Source: Apoda limacodes
Lineage: Eukaryota > Arthropoda > Insecta > Lepidoptera > Limacodidae
DNA: 64,000 nucleotides
Assembly: GCA_946406115.1 (NCBI GenBank)
Contig: OX291546.1
Coordinates: 8,053,019 to 8,117,018, forward strand
Direction: 5' to 3'
Within the stretch, counting starts at the first letter, position 1; each line of letters starts with the position of its first letter. Position numbers and translations under genes: made by a program. Positions 45,508 to 58,513 of this stretch are shown here, piece after piece. The notes below the pieces were generated by a model, which was given only the letters and a program-made list of their open reading frames with translations, was not told the DNA's origin and ran no database searches.

Positions 45508-46620
45508 TTAAATACGGATTTTTTTAATTTGAGTGCGAATAAAACTATACTCAATGCTTTTGCAGAAAATCTTGATTGCAGTCTTTGAAAATATTCCTTG
45601 TACTCTTACATCAGATTAGTTTTTGTTTCAGATTTTTAAATAAATGAAATGAAATTAGGTTTATGTATTACATATTTCGATGTCTATTTGTATTCGTCAA
45701 TACTTATTTAATAAAATATAGTTAATTATTATATTGTATATATTTGGACATTTTGTTTACAATTAATATTTTTTTATTTATTTATATATTTAGAACAAAA
45801 ATAAAAAGCACAAAAGTGTATAAAGAAATTTGGAAATGCTGGATATACGATACGAGCTGATGATTAAATCATCAGATCAAACGTCATTGCAAATGTAGTT
45901 TGTTTTAAAGTATTCTCTGGGCTTAAGAAACTGTTGTATCTGAAATAAGTTTTTTGTTATCACTATAGATAGATGAAACAAATCTTATAAAACTAAAACT
46001 CAAGTTGAAATATTACCCTTTTACTAATTTATGCTTTTTAATTGTACCCGATTTTTCTCGCGTTTAATCTTTTGTGGTAGGTAGTACTCTCCCGCTGGTT
46101 AATTTATAGCGGTTGGAAAAACAACAGTAATTCATTGGCCATTATAACAAACAGCCAATTCATTTAATCAATAAACTAAATATTACTACTATTTTATTTT
46201 AGTATCGGTACTAAAAAGTAAATTAGTAATTAAGAATTTGCTTAAGTTAGGTAATTACATATAATATACATAATAATAATATAATATACATACATAACAT
46301 AAAATAGGATTAGGTTAAATAATTTCTTGCAACTTTTTGTTTACGAACTCTGTTCGGGTTAAATAGGTGATATTACCTAGGACTTTTAGTCCTGAGCTAT
46401 CTTAAATCTCTAGCCTACAATACCCTAGGGCGAATTACTTACCGTAAAAAGAACCGACCGGAGTACTTGATATTAGTTTAATACAAAAAAGAAAGAAAAT
46501 ACTTTTTTGTACTGTTCTTGATTCTGTGCCATAACACAAAGTCTATATCAACTAAAATTTTATAGTACATACTAGCAATTGCCCACGTCTTCGCTCACGC
46601 CAAGTTTATCAATTAACTAG

Positions 46621-49405
46621 AATAAAATATATGATAAGTTCGAATTAGTTATGGAAGAAGTGCTAAATAAAATCAGCATTTCCAATAAACAAATCATTGT
46701 TTGTGGAGACTTTAATATAAACATTTTAGAAACTAGCTCACTAAGCACCAGATTGCTCGCCTTATTTCGGTATTTTAATTTAAATAATTTGTTTTGTGAA
46801 CCAACTAGAATTGCTGTATCTAGTGCCACTTGCATTGACAATATATTTACTGACATAAAACTAATTCAAAAATCAATTGTAAGCAATCTAGAGTCAGTTC
46901 ATTGTGGACAGTTAGTGGTTTTAGAAAGAAAGAATAGTATTACTGAAAAGGAAATTAAATTTATACCAATAACAACTAAACGGATTGAATCATTTAAATT
47001 TAGATTTAAATAAGTTAGCTTATTGCATAAACTTCCGGATTTACTTTATAATGGCAACCCAAATGAAATGTACAATACTGTTCTTGACACTATTACTACA
47101 CAGTATAATAACATATTTACTGCAAAAAAGAAACTTATTTTCAGTCGCTTTAGTTTTAGTGAATTGGCTACCCCAGGTGTTTTTTTAAAAGTAGGCGTAA
47201 GTTGTATGAATTATATAAAGAAAAAAACATATAATAATAGCCAATTATTTAGGGAATATGTAAAAAAATACTCAAAAACCTTTAAAAAAGTCTGTCTTGT
47301 TGCAAAATCAATTCACCTCAGGCATAAAGTATTCAACAAATAAAATAAAAACGACATGGAACATAATAAATAATGAAACTGATAAAGCTAGGAATTTTTG
47401 TTAGGACTTTGAGTTGATTGTAGATAATACTAGTTTAAAAACAAATTCTGCGGTAGCAGTTGCCTTTGGAATTTTTTTTTAGCAATATTCCTTTATAAAC
47501 AACTGAACATCTTAACTCAAGTCCAATTTTAGCAGAAAAATTAGTAAAAACTAATGTTCCTGAATGTAAAGTTCCCTTTGTATTTAAAAACATTAGTCCT
47601 ACGGATATCATAAATACATTTAAAACATTAGAAATAAAAAACAACACAGCCCTTTGGGGACTTTCTGTAAAAACTATAAACTCAATAATTCAAGTTATAG
47701 CACAACCGTTAGCCATAATTTTTAATAGTTGTTCTGATAGTGGTGTGTTTCCTGATGAGATGAAACTAAGCAAAGTTATACCTCTTTTTAATTCAGGTAG
47801 TTCAACAGACCCTAATAATTTTCGGCCTATTGCAATACTGCCTGTACTCAGTAAAGTTTTTGAAAAAATCATACTTTGTCAAATGTTAAGCCATTTCTGT
47901 ATTAATGACCTACTTAGTAGTAAACAGTTTGGCTTTATGAAAGTCTGTTCTACAACCGATGCAGGAGTGTCACTATTAAAAAACATATTTAACGCCTGGG
48001 ATGATCCGCATGATGCTCTTGGAGTGTTTTGTGATTTATCTAAGGCATTTGACTGTGTCCAACATGAAAATATCATCAGGAAGCTACATCACTATGGTAT
48101 TAGAGGCAAAGCTCTCGACCTTTTGACCTCCTACATGAGTAGCAGAGTACAGAAAATAGATGTCAACGGTGAAATATCCCCGGGATCAGCAGTCACTATG
48201 GGAGTCCCTCAGGGCTCAATTTTAGGTCCTTTTCTATTTCTTATTTACATTAACGATCTCTTATATCATGTAAAAAACCATGACATTGTCTTATTTGCTG
48301 ATGACACCTCTTTACTTTTTAAAGTTAAGAGACGACAGACATGTTATGATGACTTAAATAATGCCCTTTCTAAAATTGTAAATTGTTTTAACGCTAATAA
48401 TTTGTTACTTAATGAAAAAAAACCATATGTGTTAATTTAACATTACCAAATGTTAGTCAGATACAGACATGTATTAATGATAATGGCGAGCAATTAGAAC
48501 TTGTTCATTCAGCAGTCTTTCTTGGCATAACGCTGGACTCCAAACTCCAAAATTCAATTTCAATATTCATAACCTAGCCAAAAAACTTAGCTCTGCTGTG
48601 TATGCGATCATGAAAATAAGACAATTGACCAATGTCGACACTGCAAAAATAGTATCTTTTAGCTACTTCCATAGTTTAATGGCATATGGTATCCTATTGT
48701 GGGGTAGCGCTGCTGATGTAAATACAATATTTTTGTTACAAAAAAGGGCAATTCGTGCTATTTATAAATTAGGATCTAGGATATCTCTGAGGGATAGGTT
48801 TAGGGAAGTAAATATTTTAACTTTAGCGTCGCAGTACATATATGAAAATCTTTTATATGTACATAAAAATATCAATAGTTTCAGCAAGAAAATTGACGCT
48901 CACAAAGTAAATACTAGAAGTAAAAATAAGCTGTTGCTGCATGATACACGTCTACACAAAATAAATAACTCTTTTATGGGGCAATTTTTTTTACAACAAT
49001 TTTTACAACAAAGTTCCTAATAATATTCAAAAGCTATCAATAAGTAAATTAAAATCTTTTTGACAAGTACTGTGTAAAAAACATACTACAATATTTCAGA
49101 CTATGTCAATGATAAAAATCCTTGGGACTGAAGATGCTCAATTACAGGATGGATAGGTAAACCAAATTAAAATGGAAATAATATTGTACAGCTTAAATTT
49201 TTTATTTAAAACATTGATTGTATTTTTAGTTTTTATGATTTTTTTAGAAGAGTAAGTATCGAGTTTCTTGCCGGATTCTTCTCGGTAGAAATCAACAACG
49301 TTGTGAACCGGATTTCAAAAAATAATATTTCATAACTTTGACGATTCAAAAGTGATTGTAAAATCCTTATTTGAATAAAACATTTTGACTTTGACTTTGA
49401 CTTTG
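46621..49405 (+). mobile_element. LINE relic of unit C
   Basis: Nearly identical to the unit B LINE, including the same frame breaks and the lost HI motif (SKLQNSISIFI-type reading where A keeps QWGPHIHNL). The RT frame is open at 47,499-48,440 with MGVPQGSILGPFLFLIYIND and FADDTSLLF. The C-terminal frame is 48,598-49,020. Sharing identical lesions with B shows common descent after inactivation. Confidence 0.9.
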
Positions 49406-49439
49406 AAAAAAAACTTGAAGCATTTTATGTTTGTCTATG

Positions 49440-50045
49440 TCCCTCCATCTAGCCCAAAATTAAGAAATGTAGAAGTTTGCCTAAGAATCAAAATCCCTTT
49501 CCCGTCCCCAAAAAGAAGACTTTGATCTCAAATTCGTAGTTGTCCATGGCAAAGAACAGGCCACATTGCATGTTGAATCGATAACCGATGCGAAAGAAAG
49601 GTATTTGAGCGGCTACTATCTGACTGAAAGAGGTAGCTTGATCCGTGATTCCTCCTAACAAGTTGATAAATAAAAAGAAAAAAAACCCTTATTCAAGTCA
49701 GTAAAAACCATCCGGTTCCGAGATGAGATAATTGAATATGTACAAGAAATAGAATAACGATTTAATCAGCAATGTCGATCATAACCATCAAATTACTTTA
49801 CACGTTTTTTCGTTAAAACGTAAATTAACGACCAATACATGACATAGTCATCTCGCAACCAGATGGTTTTTTCTGTCTTGAATCGCACTCCTAGTTCCCT
49901 CGAACGCTGTCAACGAAAATCTTCCGACCGAGATGACGAAGCAAGTTCTACAACTGTAAAAAACAAGTCGATGACATTTATAGTTGCTGTAAAAGAAATC
50001 TGTGGCAAATAATAGGTAGTCTGTAGGACACCAAAGTCTTTCCAA
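49440..50045. other. Exon-like open frames of unclear strand (unit C)
   Basis: Counterpart of 34,840-35,440, nearly identical to B. Confidence 0.25.
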
Positions 50046-51062
50046 AAGGATTCCTTTTCACAATTTTAGTACATAACCCTAAATACTTGAATGAAAGCTG
50101 TGCTTTGTTTAGTTCAAAGCTCAACTAATAACTGAAAGCGCCCACAGAACCGATAACTGTTAAGCTGATTACGTGACACGTTACGCTTGGTTAAGTTAAG
50201 TAGACTATTGTCAATGTAAATTACTCGCTACCACATAAATGCAGGTATTACATAGGAAAGCTTAAGAGGAAATATCAGGTTGCTTTTCCCTTTACAAACG
50301 CATTCCCCTCTTTCTTCTCTGGATTTTAGCATTAGATGTACGAGTATGGTCACAGTCACTATGAAGATACATATGTTTTGCTTTCGTTTTAATGCCATTT
50401 GTATAAATAACTGGGGGCCAGCAAAAGTCCAAAAAATTGCCTTTTTTATTACATTTTTAGACTTGTTCTCTACACATATGAAAGATATTATTTATTTTTT
50501 TAATAATTAGAATAATTCATTAACTTCCAGAATAAGTAATTTCTAAACAATTCCTATGAGATTTGAAGGAGGAAAGTGGGGAATATAAGACATCGATTCT
50601 GATGATTGACTGACGATGATGACTAGGTATAATAAGCCCGAGGTTCAGTTGTTCGTATGACACATCAGTCTCTTGGCCCGGGTCTAAGCTCGACAGCAAT
50701 TGTATTTTGAGTGTGTGTGCTTGTGTCTGATATTTCTGCTTCATACCAATACGAATCTAATAAACTAACATAAGACAACAGCTTCAATTCAAAGTAATTC
50801 AAATAAAAATATGAAATATCACATTGAATTGTGTATTGTTTATTGTTTATTCTTCGTAATTTACATTTTAATAATACACCCAGCTCAGTACATGTCGTTC
50901 GTACACTTATTAAATTAGGGTTTCATCAAATAAGAATTACAGCGGATACCTATCCAAAAAAAAATGTGTAGGTATATAATAATAAATAATTTAGTTTTCT
51001 TGTATATTATAAAAACTAAGTCTTGAATCTATAAAGACTAAGTATATCGGAAGATTACGCTT

Positions 51063-51503
51063 TTGTACGTTTTTAATAGCCGCTGTAAGAGTCAGTCTTA
51101 TGCACAACAAGATCTCGATTTTGAAGATCCTGCTAACAAAATCGTTCTTCCATTTAATACCCAATTAGAAGTTATAAAACGCTCTGGAAATATATTTGTA
51201 CGGAAATTGCTACTCTTTGCAACAACACACAGAAAAGCCAATAAAAATAATGATATTTGCTTGCAATATACTTTTATAAATGTTCGAATAGAAGGAAGGC
51301 TACCTCTCAATAAGGAAAATAAAATACGTTTACTCCAAAATGCTTGTAATCCGATCATTATTTTGACAACTTTCTTTGATCAAAGTCGACCTTTGCGCGC
51401 TACTCGAATGGACACCATTAATTTTGTTGGTATGAAATTTTATTGCTGGTTTCAGCCACCAGCAATTTCCTTTAAAAATCCATTTCTTTCGAGTTTTGTT
51501 TAA
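51063..51503 (+). other. Unassigned 146-codon open frame (unit C)
   Basis: The longest version of the frame at 21,872 and 36,485. The duplicated AGTC (AGAGTCAGTCTTATGC) brings upstream bases into frame. Relative to A and B, aligned replacements include NACNAII to NACNPII, LTNFF to LTTFF and FVDMK to FVGMK. No family recognised and no ATG start. Confidence 0.25.
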
Positions 51504-51508
51504 AAATT

Positions 51509-51697
51509 GTGAGGTGCAAAATGATTTTATTTGAAAATGCTTGTAATGTTATCATTTATTTGACAACCTTCTTCGAGCAAAGTCGGCCTTTCGAGCTGGT
51601 TTTATTTAAATTACGAGCACTGTTTCAGAAAAGCAAACCTTGGTATGCAATAAATTCGAGAATAATGTATATGTGTACTATAAATAAGTGTTTGTGA
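51509..51697 (+). other. Open frame with duplicated NACN motif (unit C)
   Basis: Counterpart of 22,285-22,473, ending CTINKCL instead of CTINESL. Confidence 0.25.
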
Positions 51698-53160
51698 GTC
51701 TGTCATGCGCCTTCAAAGACTGAATCCGCTAAAAATGCTAAATTGCTCAGTATTTTGCTTCAAGAATAGTTTGGCAACATCCAACTTACAAAAAGATGGC
51801 GTTACCTTTTTTTACGTAAGTAATTTTTTGACAATACATAATTGCGAATGATGTTCTTACGGGATTTGTTTACCAACACACAGTTTGCTCAAAGAAAACA
51901 ATATGGCGATCAAACGAGTGATTCGATATTTTAACCTTTTTTTAAGTTAATATTTTTTATGATTAGATCTTAATCGGTTGGTAAAGTAAAAATAATTTCG
52001 TGCTTTTACTATATAAAGAAATATAATTTAGATACAATGTAAACTCTATATAACGGAATGACCATTTTTTGGCGTTATAGTCGTTAAATAAAGTCTGTAT
52101 ATTCAATAAGTTTTTTTCATTGAATTTGTAAAAATAATAATTAAAAGTATACTTTATTTGTAGTAATAATTAAGAATACAATTACGTATTATATTCAGTA
52201 GCGTTTTAATACCACTTCTTTTCCTGGTATATTTTTTTCAAATTTATAATAATATATATTATTATATTTATAAATCGACACACGAATATTTGACGTGCTA
52301 GAGTTTTAGTGGATTTTAATTGAGAGTTTATCTAGTGATTGCATGTAACTAAATGCGCACGCCTTGCTTTTCTTGCAGTTGTACGTGGATATAAATAAAA
52401 AAATTATATTCATTTTGAAGAAATTATTTTTTACTTTTTAGTACAATTTTCTATTAGATTGAATTTTTATATGATTCTTATGTTTTAAGAAAAGTGAGTT
52501 TTAAAAAAAAATTACTTTAATTTTATACTTTTTAGTAAAGGTTTAATTGAATTTTTATAGTTTATTGCCCGAGTTTCATAAGTTGGGTGAACTTGGAGAA
52601 AAAATTAGTAATTAAATTTTCACGTTCCACCCTAATGTCCACCTTCAGGTGCACTTCCTGCATCTGCCAAGAGGTGATAACATCAAAATGAACATCAAAT
52701 TCGTGATCTGCGACCCTCAAAACCTCCGGAAACCCATTTTGAAGATTTAAAATTCTTCTTTACTTTACGTAATTTTACTTTATATAACTTAATCACGAAT
52801 TCTTAAAATAGCGAATTTACACGAAGTTACAAAAGTTTTCTTTTACTTTGTCTTTGATTAACTTCGCTAAATTATTAATCGCTAATTTACTTTTTAGAGC
52901 CCTATAAAAATAAACTCGAGATAACTAACTTTACGATAAAACAGTCGTCGGTAAGGCAAACTTTTAATTTAATTTATTCGTTTAAAGCATTTTCGGTTTC
53001 TTATGAAGGACCAATAAATTACTGTTGTTTCGCAAGACGCTATAAATAAGTTGCGAGAGAGTATTATTAAGTATTATTACCACAAAAAAATGTCGCGAGG
53101 AAGATTCTTTATGATAAAAGTAAAAGTTTATAAGGTATCAAGCTGTGATCGGTCGGTACA

Positions 53161-53478
53161 GTCGCGTGGACTTTTGGTTGAAATTTCTGGCATGGCCTAG
53201 TTAACAGTCATCCTTATCGATATATACTAAATGTTATAGGTATAGTTTTATAACAGAGCGACTGTAGTCGCGTGGACTTTTGGTTGAAATTTCTGGCATG
53301 GCCTAGTTAACAGTCATCCTTATCGATATATACTAAATGTTATAGATATAGTTTTATAAAAGAGCGACTGTAGTCGCGTGGACTTTTGGTTGAAATTTCT
53401 GGCATGGCCTAGTTAACAGTCATCCTTATCGATATATAGTAAATGTTATAGGTGTAGTTTTATAAAAGAGAGACAGAG
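53161..53478 (+). repeat. 106-bp minisatellite, three units (unit C)
   Basis: Unit starts at 53161, 53267 and 53373, one unit fewer than in A and B. The final drifted unit (GAGAGACAGAG end) is kept, so an internal unit differs in number. Confidence 0.95.
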
Positions 53479-53501
53479 TAACAGAGTTACTTTCGCGTTT
53501 A

Positions 53502-54349
53502 TAGCGGACCCGGCAGTCGTTGTCCAACCCGGAAAAGCTGCGCCACATTAAATATGATATTTTAAATTTGAAATTTACATTTTTAAAATTTTGCGATTCC
53601 ATAAAATTACTTTTAACGAATTTACGGTTTAGTCATAAATTTTGGATATCTCACTGTTTACTATGCCTCTATGTCTAAATTATTTTATTCTTTATTTTCT
53701 TCCAAATCTTCTACGGTGGAAGTATTGATTAGAGGAAAGCTTTTCTTAAAATCCTTTTGATTTTTAGCTAGACCTTTTGATGCGGTTTTTATGTAATGTA
53801 ACGTTTTAGCAAATTTCACAATGATTGGAGTTGTGGGATATGATAATAATGGAGTCGCATTCAATGTAGCGAATGTGGAAATCATTGTCGTACATTCAAT
53901 CTTTGCCGTTTAGGAGAAGATCAGTGACACACCGACTGCAGCGTCACCTACTGGGTTCAATTATGTTATTAAACCTTGCAGAGACGGACTCGAACGTACA
54001 CAAAAAATATCATTAAATCGTCTCTGCTATTTAGGAGAAGACACACGTTTGTGTGCCACCTACGGGGCATCGATCATTCGAATCATCCAGGAACCCGCTG
54101 AAATATTAAAAAAAAATCACTTAGATCGTTACAGCCGTTTAGGAGGAGTTAGGTCACAGACACACGTACAGAAGAATTATACGTAGAAATAACACCGACT
54201 CACACTTGATGTTTTCAAGTAGCCTATGTCCTTTTCCGGGACTCAGACTATCTCCATGCCAAATTTCATCTTAATCCGTACGGTGGTTTAAGCGTGAAGA
54301 GGATACAGACAGACATACAGACGGAGTTACTTTCGCATTTATAACAGTA
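53502..54349 (+). repeat. Short interspersed element, AGCGGACCCGGCAG type (unit C)
   Basis: Counterpart of 24,626-25,466. It keeps a CACCTACGGGGCATCGATCA segment where A and B read CACTTCGATTA, closer to the CACCTACCGGGG form of the 11.76-kb copy. Confidence 0.65.
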
Positions 54350-54672
54350 TAGATATTGACTAGTATGGATATGAGTCGCTCAGTCATTGAGAAATAGGAA
54401 GAAGGAAGAATTACTTAACAAAACGAAATAAAATGAAACAAAATTAATCTCTCGCTTTGTTGGAGAACAAAAATAACGACCCTAACTCTTTCAGTTCAAA
54501 CGCAAACTAACGCAACAAAAGCAAAGAATAAAAGCTTGCAAAACAATTAATTTGCTTCCTAAAAAAATATTCCCCTCATTCGCCTGAAGTATATTCTGTA
54601 ACAAATATCTACATTCACTTCCTACTCCTAAACTAAGTCCTGACTGCGCCTGTGGAAGCACGAATCACGCAA

Positions 54673-54894
54673 ATGAGTGACATATCCATTACAATCTATG
54701 ACCGCACCGTCATCAAAGTGAACATGGATATTGACATTTTGCTCCCTCGCGCCTCGCCTCAATACATGTCTCTACCTCGTGGCAGCCTTTGGCGACACGA
54801 AACTCATTTGATTAATGGACTGACTTCTCACTTAGAAACCATATTCCTCACTATTTCCATTATTAGCATACTCATTGTTCCTCCTAAACTTTGA
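54673..54894 (+). CDS. Unassigned 73-aa open frame (unit C)
   Basis: Same protein as in A and B. The only base difference I see inside the frame is a silent Leu change (ATGTCTCTACC for ATGTCTTTACC). Tentative coding status. Confidence 0.25.
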   Translation: MSDISITIYDRTVIKVNMDIDILLPRASPQYMSLPRGSLWRHETHLINGLTSHLETIFLTISIISILIVPPKL

Positions 54895-55329
54895 CTCCTT
54901 GTTTTTTCCTTAAAGGTGTTGAATTTTGATTAGGGAGACCGGGTACAAAAATAACACTTTACACATTTCTTTTCATTTCGGTTAGTCTAATACCCATACG
55001 GTTAAAAATTAAATACATACAATTTTTGTCTATGATTTACAAAAACTACTAAATTAAAAAAAACTGAACTTAACTTTGATATTAAACAGATACAGAACTT
55101 TTAAAAGGCTAAGTCATTTTATTTTGTTTCTTTCGTCCTCAGGGTTAGGTCGAAAGTAACGCGCCACGGATCAAAAATAACATCGTGGATATATTGCGCA
55201 TTTGGTAGATAAGCAACAAAAATAAATTTGGGATAGAGATAAAACATTGTTTGTTTCTAATAATAATGGTTAATAAGCATAATATAATATTTTTTCTCAT
55301 AAGATTACAAAAAAACAATATTTTTTGTA

Positions 55330-55415
55330 AGCCTATTTCTCACGTCCACTGTTAAACGTAGGCCTCCACTTCCCCATTTAGGTGTTGAGCTGCTTGCACC
55401 CAGGATCTTTAAAAA
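55330..55415 (-). repeat. Possible RTE-type LINE tail fragment (unit C)
   Basis: Counterpart of 26,450-26,535. Confidence 0.35.
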
Positions 55416-55791
55416 GGTGGCGCAAAACCAGAACAAATATCTTCAGCAATTATTGGAGGTTTTTCAGAATATAGGTACTAGATGATGACAGCGCGAATTT
55501 TGAAACTAAAAGCGATGCAAAGTAACTCTATAATCAATATGAACATATGACTTTTTAACCCAGATAGGGTATTGTAACAATTGATTCGTATTGACCGCGT
55601 AAAGAGGATACCTAAAATGATCTTTCATCTCCAAAATTATTTACATGATAGGAGAGAAGCTTAAGTTAATGACTGATTGGAAGAAGAAATTCTAATTTGC
55701 AATCAATGGGACAATGTGTGTCTGTCTATTCAATGAATTAAACAGTCGAAGCAAGAAGGTTGCAAGAAATTGATTTGTATTTCTTCTTGAT

Positions 55792-56160
55792 ATGGAACGG
55801 TTGTGTTTTAAAGCCGAAACAAGCCACTTGAGAGAGCGTTGTGAAAATTTAGAGATAACTACAGTTATGATGTCGATGGGCAAGGACTTTTGGACAGAAG
55901 AAATTTTGGATTGTAGAACGTTGGTAACAAGCCGTACCGAAAAAATATCAAGCTCGAATAGTTACTTAATGTTATAGTTCAGTAAGGAGACGAAAACGTT
56001 TTTCCGAATATGCTTATAGATAGATCATTTAGTAAATTGAAATTAATACTTCGATATTTCAGAGCCTCAATGGGCCAAAATCGAACAGTCCTAGGTGTAC
56101 GCAAAAAAAAACCGCAAATCGATGTAGAGCTTAGCCATTTGGCACACAGGTAATTTAGGG
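55792..56160 (+). pseudogene. hAT (ZMYM1-like) transposase C-terminal relic (unit C)
   Basis: More intact than A and B. The frame runs on through MSMGKDFWTEEILDCRTLVT and SRTEKISSSNSYLML without the slip after GKD, so A and B carry a later lesion there. The LIDRSFSKLKLILRYF-type signature and IDVELSHLAHR follow after another break. Confidence 0.6.
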
Positions 56161-56206
56161 CAAAACAATAATTTTGAGCCGCAGTTCCACAAAATATTTC
56201 CCTTAT

Positions 56207-56860
56207 GGGGGGGGGGGTTATGGTGTCATCAATTTTTTGTATGGCATTTTAAAACTTTTTTCAGAAACCCATCGTGTTGGTTATCAAATGAAAGGGCTTG
56301 ATGAGCCAGTTCTAAAAATATACCACACTATTACCTTTGGGCTACTTTGTTTCTTAGAATCCAAAAAGTATTTTCAAAACATACCAAGTTTTAAGGTCAA
56401 AGTGCTGCCCCCTGCATCTTTTGTGGGGCGCAATATTGCCACTTGCCATGCCAATCATTTACCCTAGGTACGCCTCTGCCGTAGGTAGTAGGCCGTCTTG
56501 TATGGAAAAGAAAGGAACAGAAATCGCACTCTATACGTATTGTGGGTTCAGTGCCAGATACAGGATTTCATTTAGGAGGGCTCATTGTGACAAAGCACGC
56601 AAACGAATGGGAATGACCTGTCATGGGTGACTGACTACTCGGCACGGCGGCGCACGGTAATTATTCCTTTTTTATGAGTTTTTACGGCCCTTGGTGATCC
56701 CATAGTATGATAATTTTAAAGATAGTGCCTGCCGCATCGAATTGTAGCCGAGCGATAAAGAACGACCTGGGACCTTATTGGGAACAGTCTCGAGCTATTC
56801 GAATTCTAGAATTCGAGAGAAAAATGTATGCAAGTACATTCACAGGTTCGAATTCCAGAG
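56207..56860. other. Copy C-specific replacement block
   Basis: Where A and B have about 290 bases (TTTTTGAATATTGCAATGTG to GGGTGGTCGAGTGTC), C has about 650 unrelated bases starting at a nine-G run. They contain an open frame (SETHRVGYQMKGLDEPVLKI) and a GGGCTTGATGAG word resembling one at 16,100. No family recognised. Insertion plus deletion, or a different ancestral allele, could explain it. Confidence 0.55.
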
Positions 56861-57317
56861 TCCGAATAACTCGAGACCGTTCCCAATTAGGTCCCTGCCT
56901 AGGCGTTTAGTAGACAGCGGGTTCAACTTTCAGGCGATGACATATACCTAAGTATAAATACTTTATTTGTGTAAATATCTCAGCGTATTCCATGCAATAC
57001 TTAAAATAAATTAAAACGCAAAAAAATTATGTATGATATTGTATAGTAAACCTGTTGAACGGATAGTGTACACTAGTGCTTCCAGCTTTGAAAATTTCTT
57101 TTTTTGGTTAAGACCAGCTTCTTGGTAACATACCAAAATTCAACTCAGCCGGGAAGTGGATCAAATTAGGCTAGCAAGATTTGTACTTAACATACAAATA
57201 TACATACAAACATGTGAAGTTAAATAATAGTTTTCTGCGCTTGTTTTTTGTCCCTTTATAACTAAAGAATGGCTGGCTAATCGTGAGTACATGCGGGCGT
57301 TTTAATTTAATTTGTTA

Positions 57318-57600
57318 TATTTTTTTATACCACTAAAGTGGCAAACAAACACACGGTCCGTCTGATGGCAAGCGGTAACCGTGGCCTATTTATTATATGG
57401 TATTATATGGTGGCGTTGCCGACCCTTCAAAAATCCAATAGCTTCTTCCTTGAAGAACTCCATACTGTAGTCCTTAGAGAAAACCTTTTGTGTTTTGTAT
57501 CCTTTTTATACCTTACTATCTATTGTCCGCGGCTCGTCCGCGCTAAATTAGATTTTCGGCGTGGGATTACTACCTACCAATAGCAGATAACTCTTTAATT
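57318..57600 (-). mobile_element. LINE 3' fragment plus short-element head (unit C)
   Basis: Counterpart of 28,055-28,335. A TATTTATTATATGGTATTAT block replaces the TGGACGCTTGCCCCTCGCAC form. Confidence 0.6.
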
Positions 57601-57978
57601 ATGGTAAGGAAGCTTGCTATAGCAAGCTATATATATAGCTATAGTTCGTCTACGTCGAATTCCTGCGGGAACTTTTGAATAAAAAAATAGCTTAGGTCCT
57701 TCTCCGCCTCTTCAACTAAGTATACCTGTGCGAAAGTTCAGCTGGTACCGGAAGTCAGTACATTTTTTTTATTCACCGATATAATTTGTAAAAGCAATAT
57801 AGGTTATTATAACTGTACAGCATTTATGTAATTCCTTTTCTTTACTTGTAAAGCTACATTATCCATTAACGCCGTACATATTTCCAATACATTAGTGAAA
57901 AGCCGTTACCTTTTCCCTAGACCCATATGATATAAGATCATTTCAAAATTGTACTACTACTTTTGTACGGTTTCTCGG

Positions 57979-58180
57979 TATTTGTTTTTAATATCAACCA
58001 GAAGAAAGCCGTACAAAATTTTTCCTCATTAGCACCTGGAAAATTCTATTATTCCAAGTACCTGATTACCTGTGCCGCTCAAAAGTGACGCCATAAAACT
58101 GAGAGTTATCTTCTAATATAGTAGCAGTCTTCTAAACATAAATCACGGTGGGTCATTTCACAGGGTAATTTTTACCAGGG
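57979..58180. other. Copy C-specific 200-bp block
   Basis: Present only in C, between TACGGTTTCTCGGTA and AGGGGCCTGTA. Function and class unknown. Confidence 0.5.
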
Positions 58181-58236
58181 GCCTGTACCATGAGCCTGTA
58201 GTCACTTAGTGTCAAGTCACATTGATTCGGCCTGTT

Positions 58237-58424
58237 AAATAGAAAATGGCCTTTTCAAAATTGATAATCAGTTACTACTAATTTATAATTTCTGACTTAA
58301 TAGGTCACAAAGTTGTTGCGTGGAGGACTTAAATAGAAAATGGCCTTTTCAAAATTGATAATCAGTTACTACTAATTTATAATTTCTGACTTAATAGGTC
58401 ACAAAGTTGTTGCGTGGAGGACTT
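58237..58424 (+). repeat. 94-bp duplication of the hairpin arm (unit C)
   Basis: AAATAGAAAATGGCCTTTTC through GTTGCGTGGAGGACTT occurs twice in tandem (58,237-58,330 and 58,331-58,424), duplicating arm 1 of the hairpin. Confidence 0.9.
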
Positions 58425-58513
58425 ATAAGTCATCCACGCAACAACTTTGTGACCGGCATGTAGGTAGTACCTATTAGGTCAGAAATTATAAATTAGTAGT
58501 AACTGATTATCAA
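58355..58513. repeat. Long hairpin (foldback) element (unit C)
   Basis: The stem is longer than in A and B: TTGATAATCAGTTACTAC pairs with GTAGTAACTGATTATCAA, so C may keep the original ends. A and B read TAGTTCAGTTAC at the left end and lose the last stem pairs. Confidence 0.85.
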
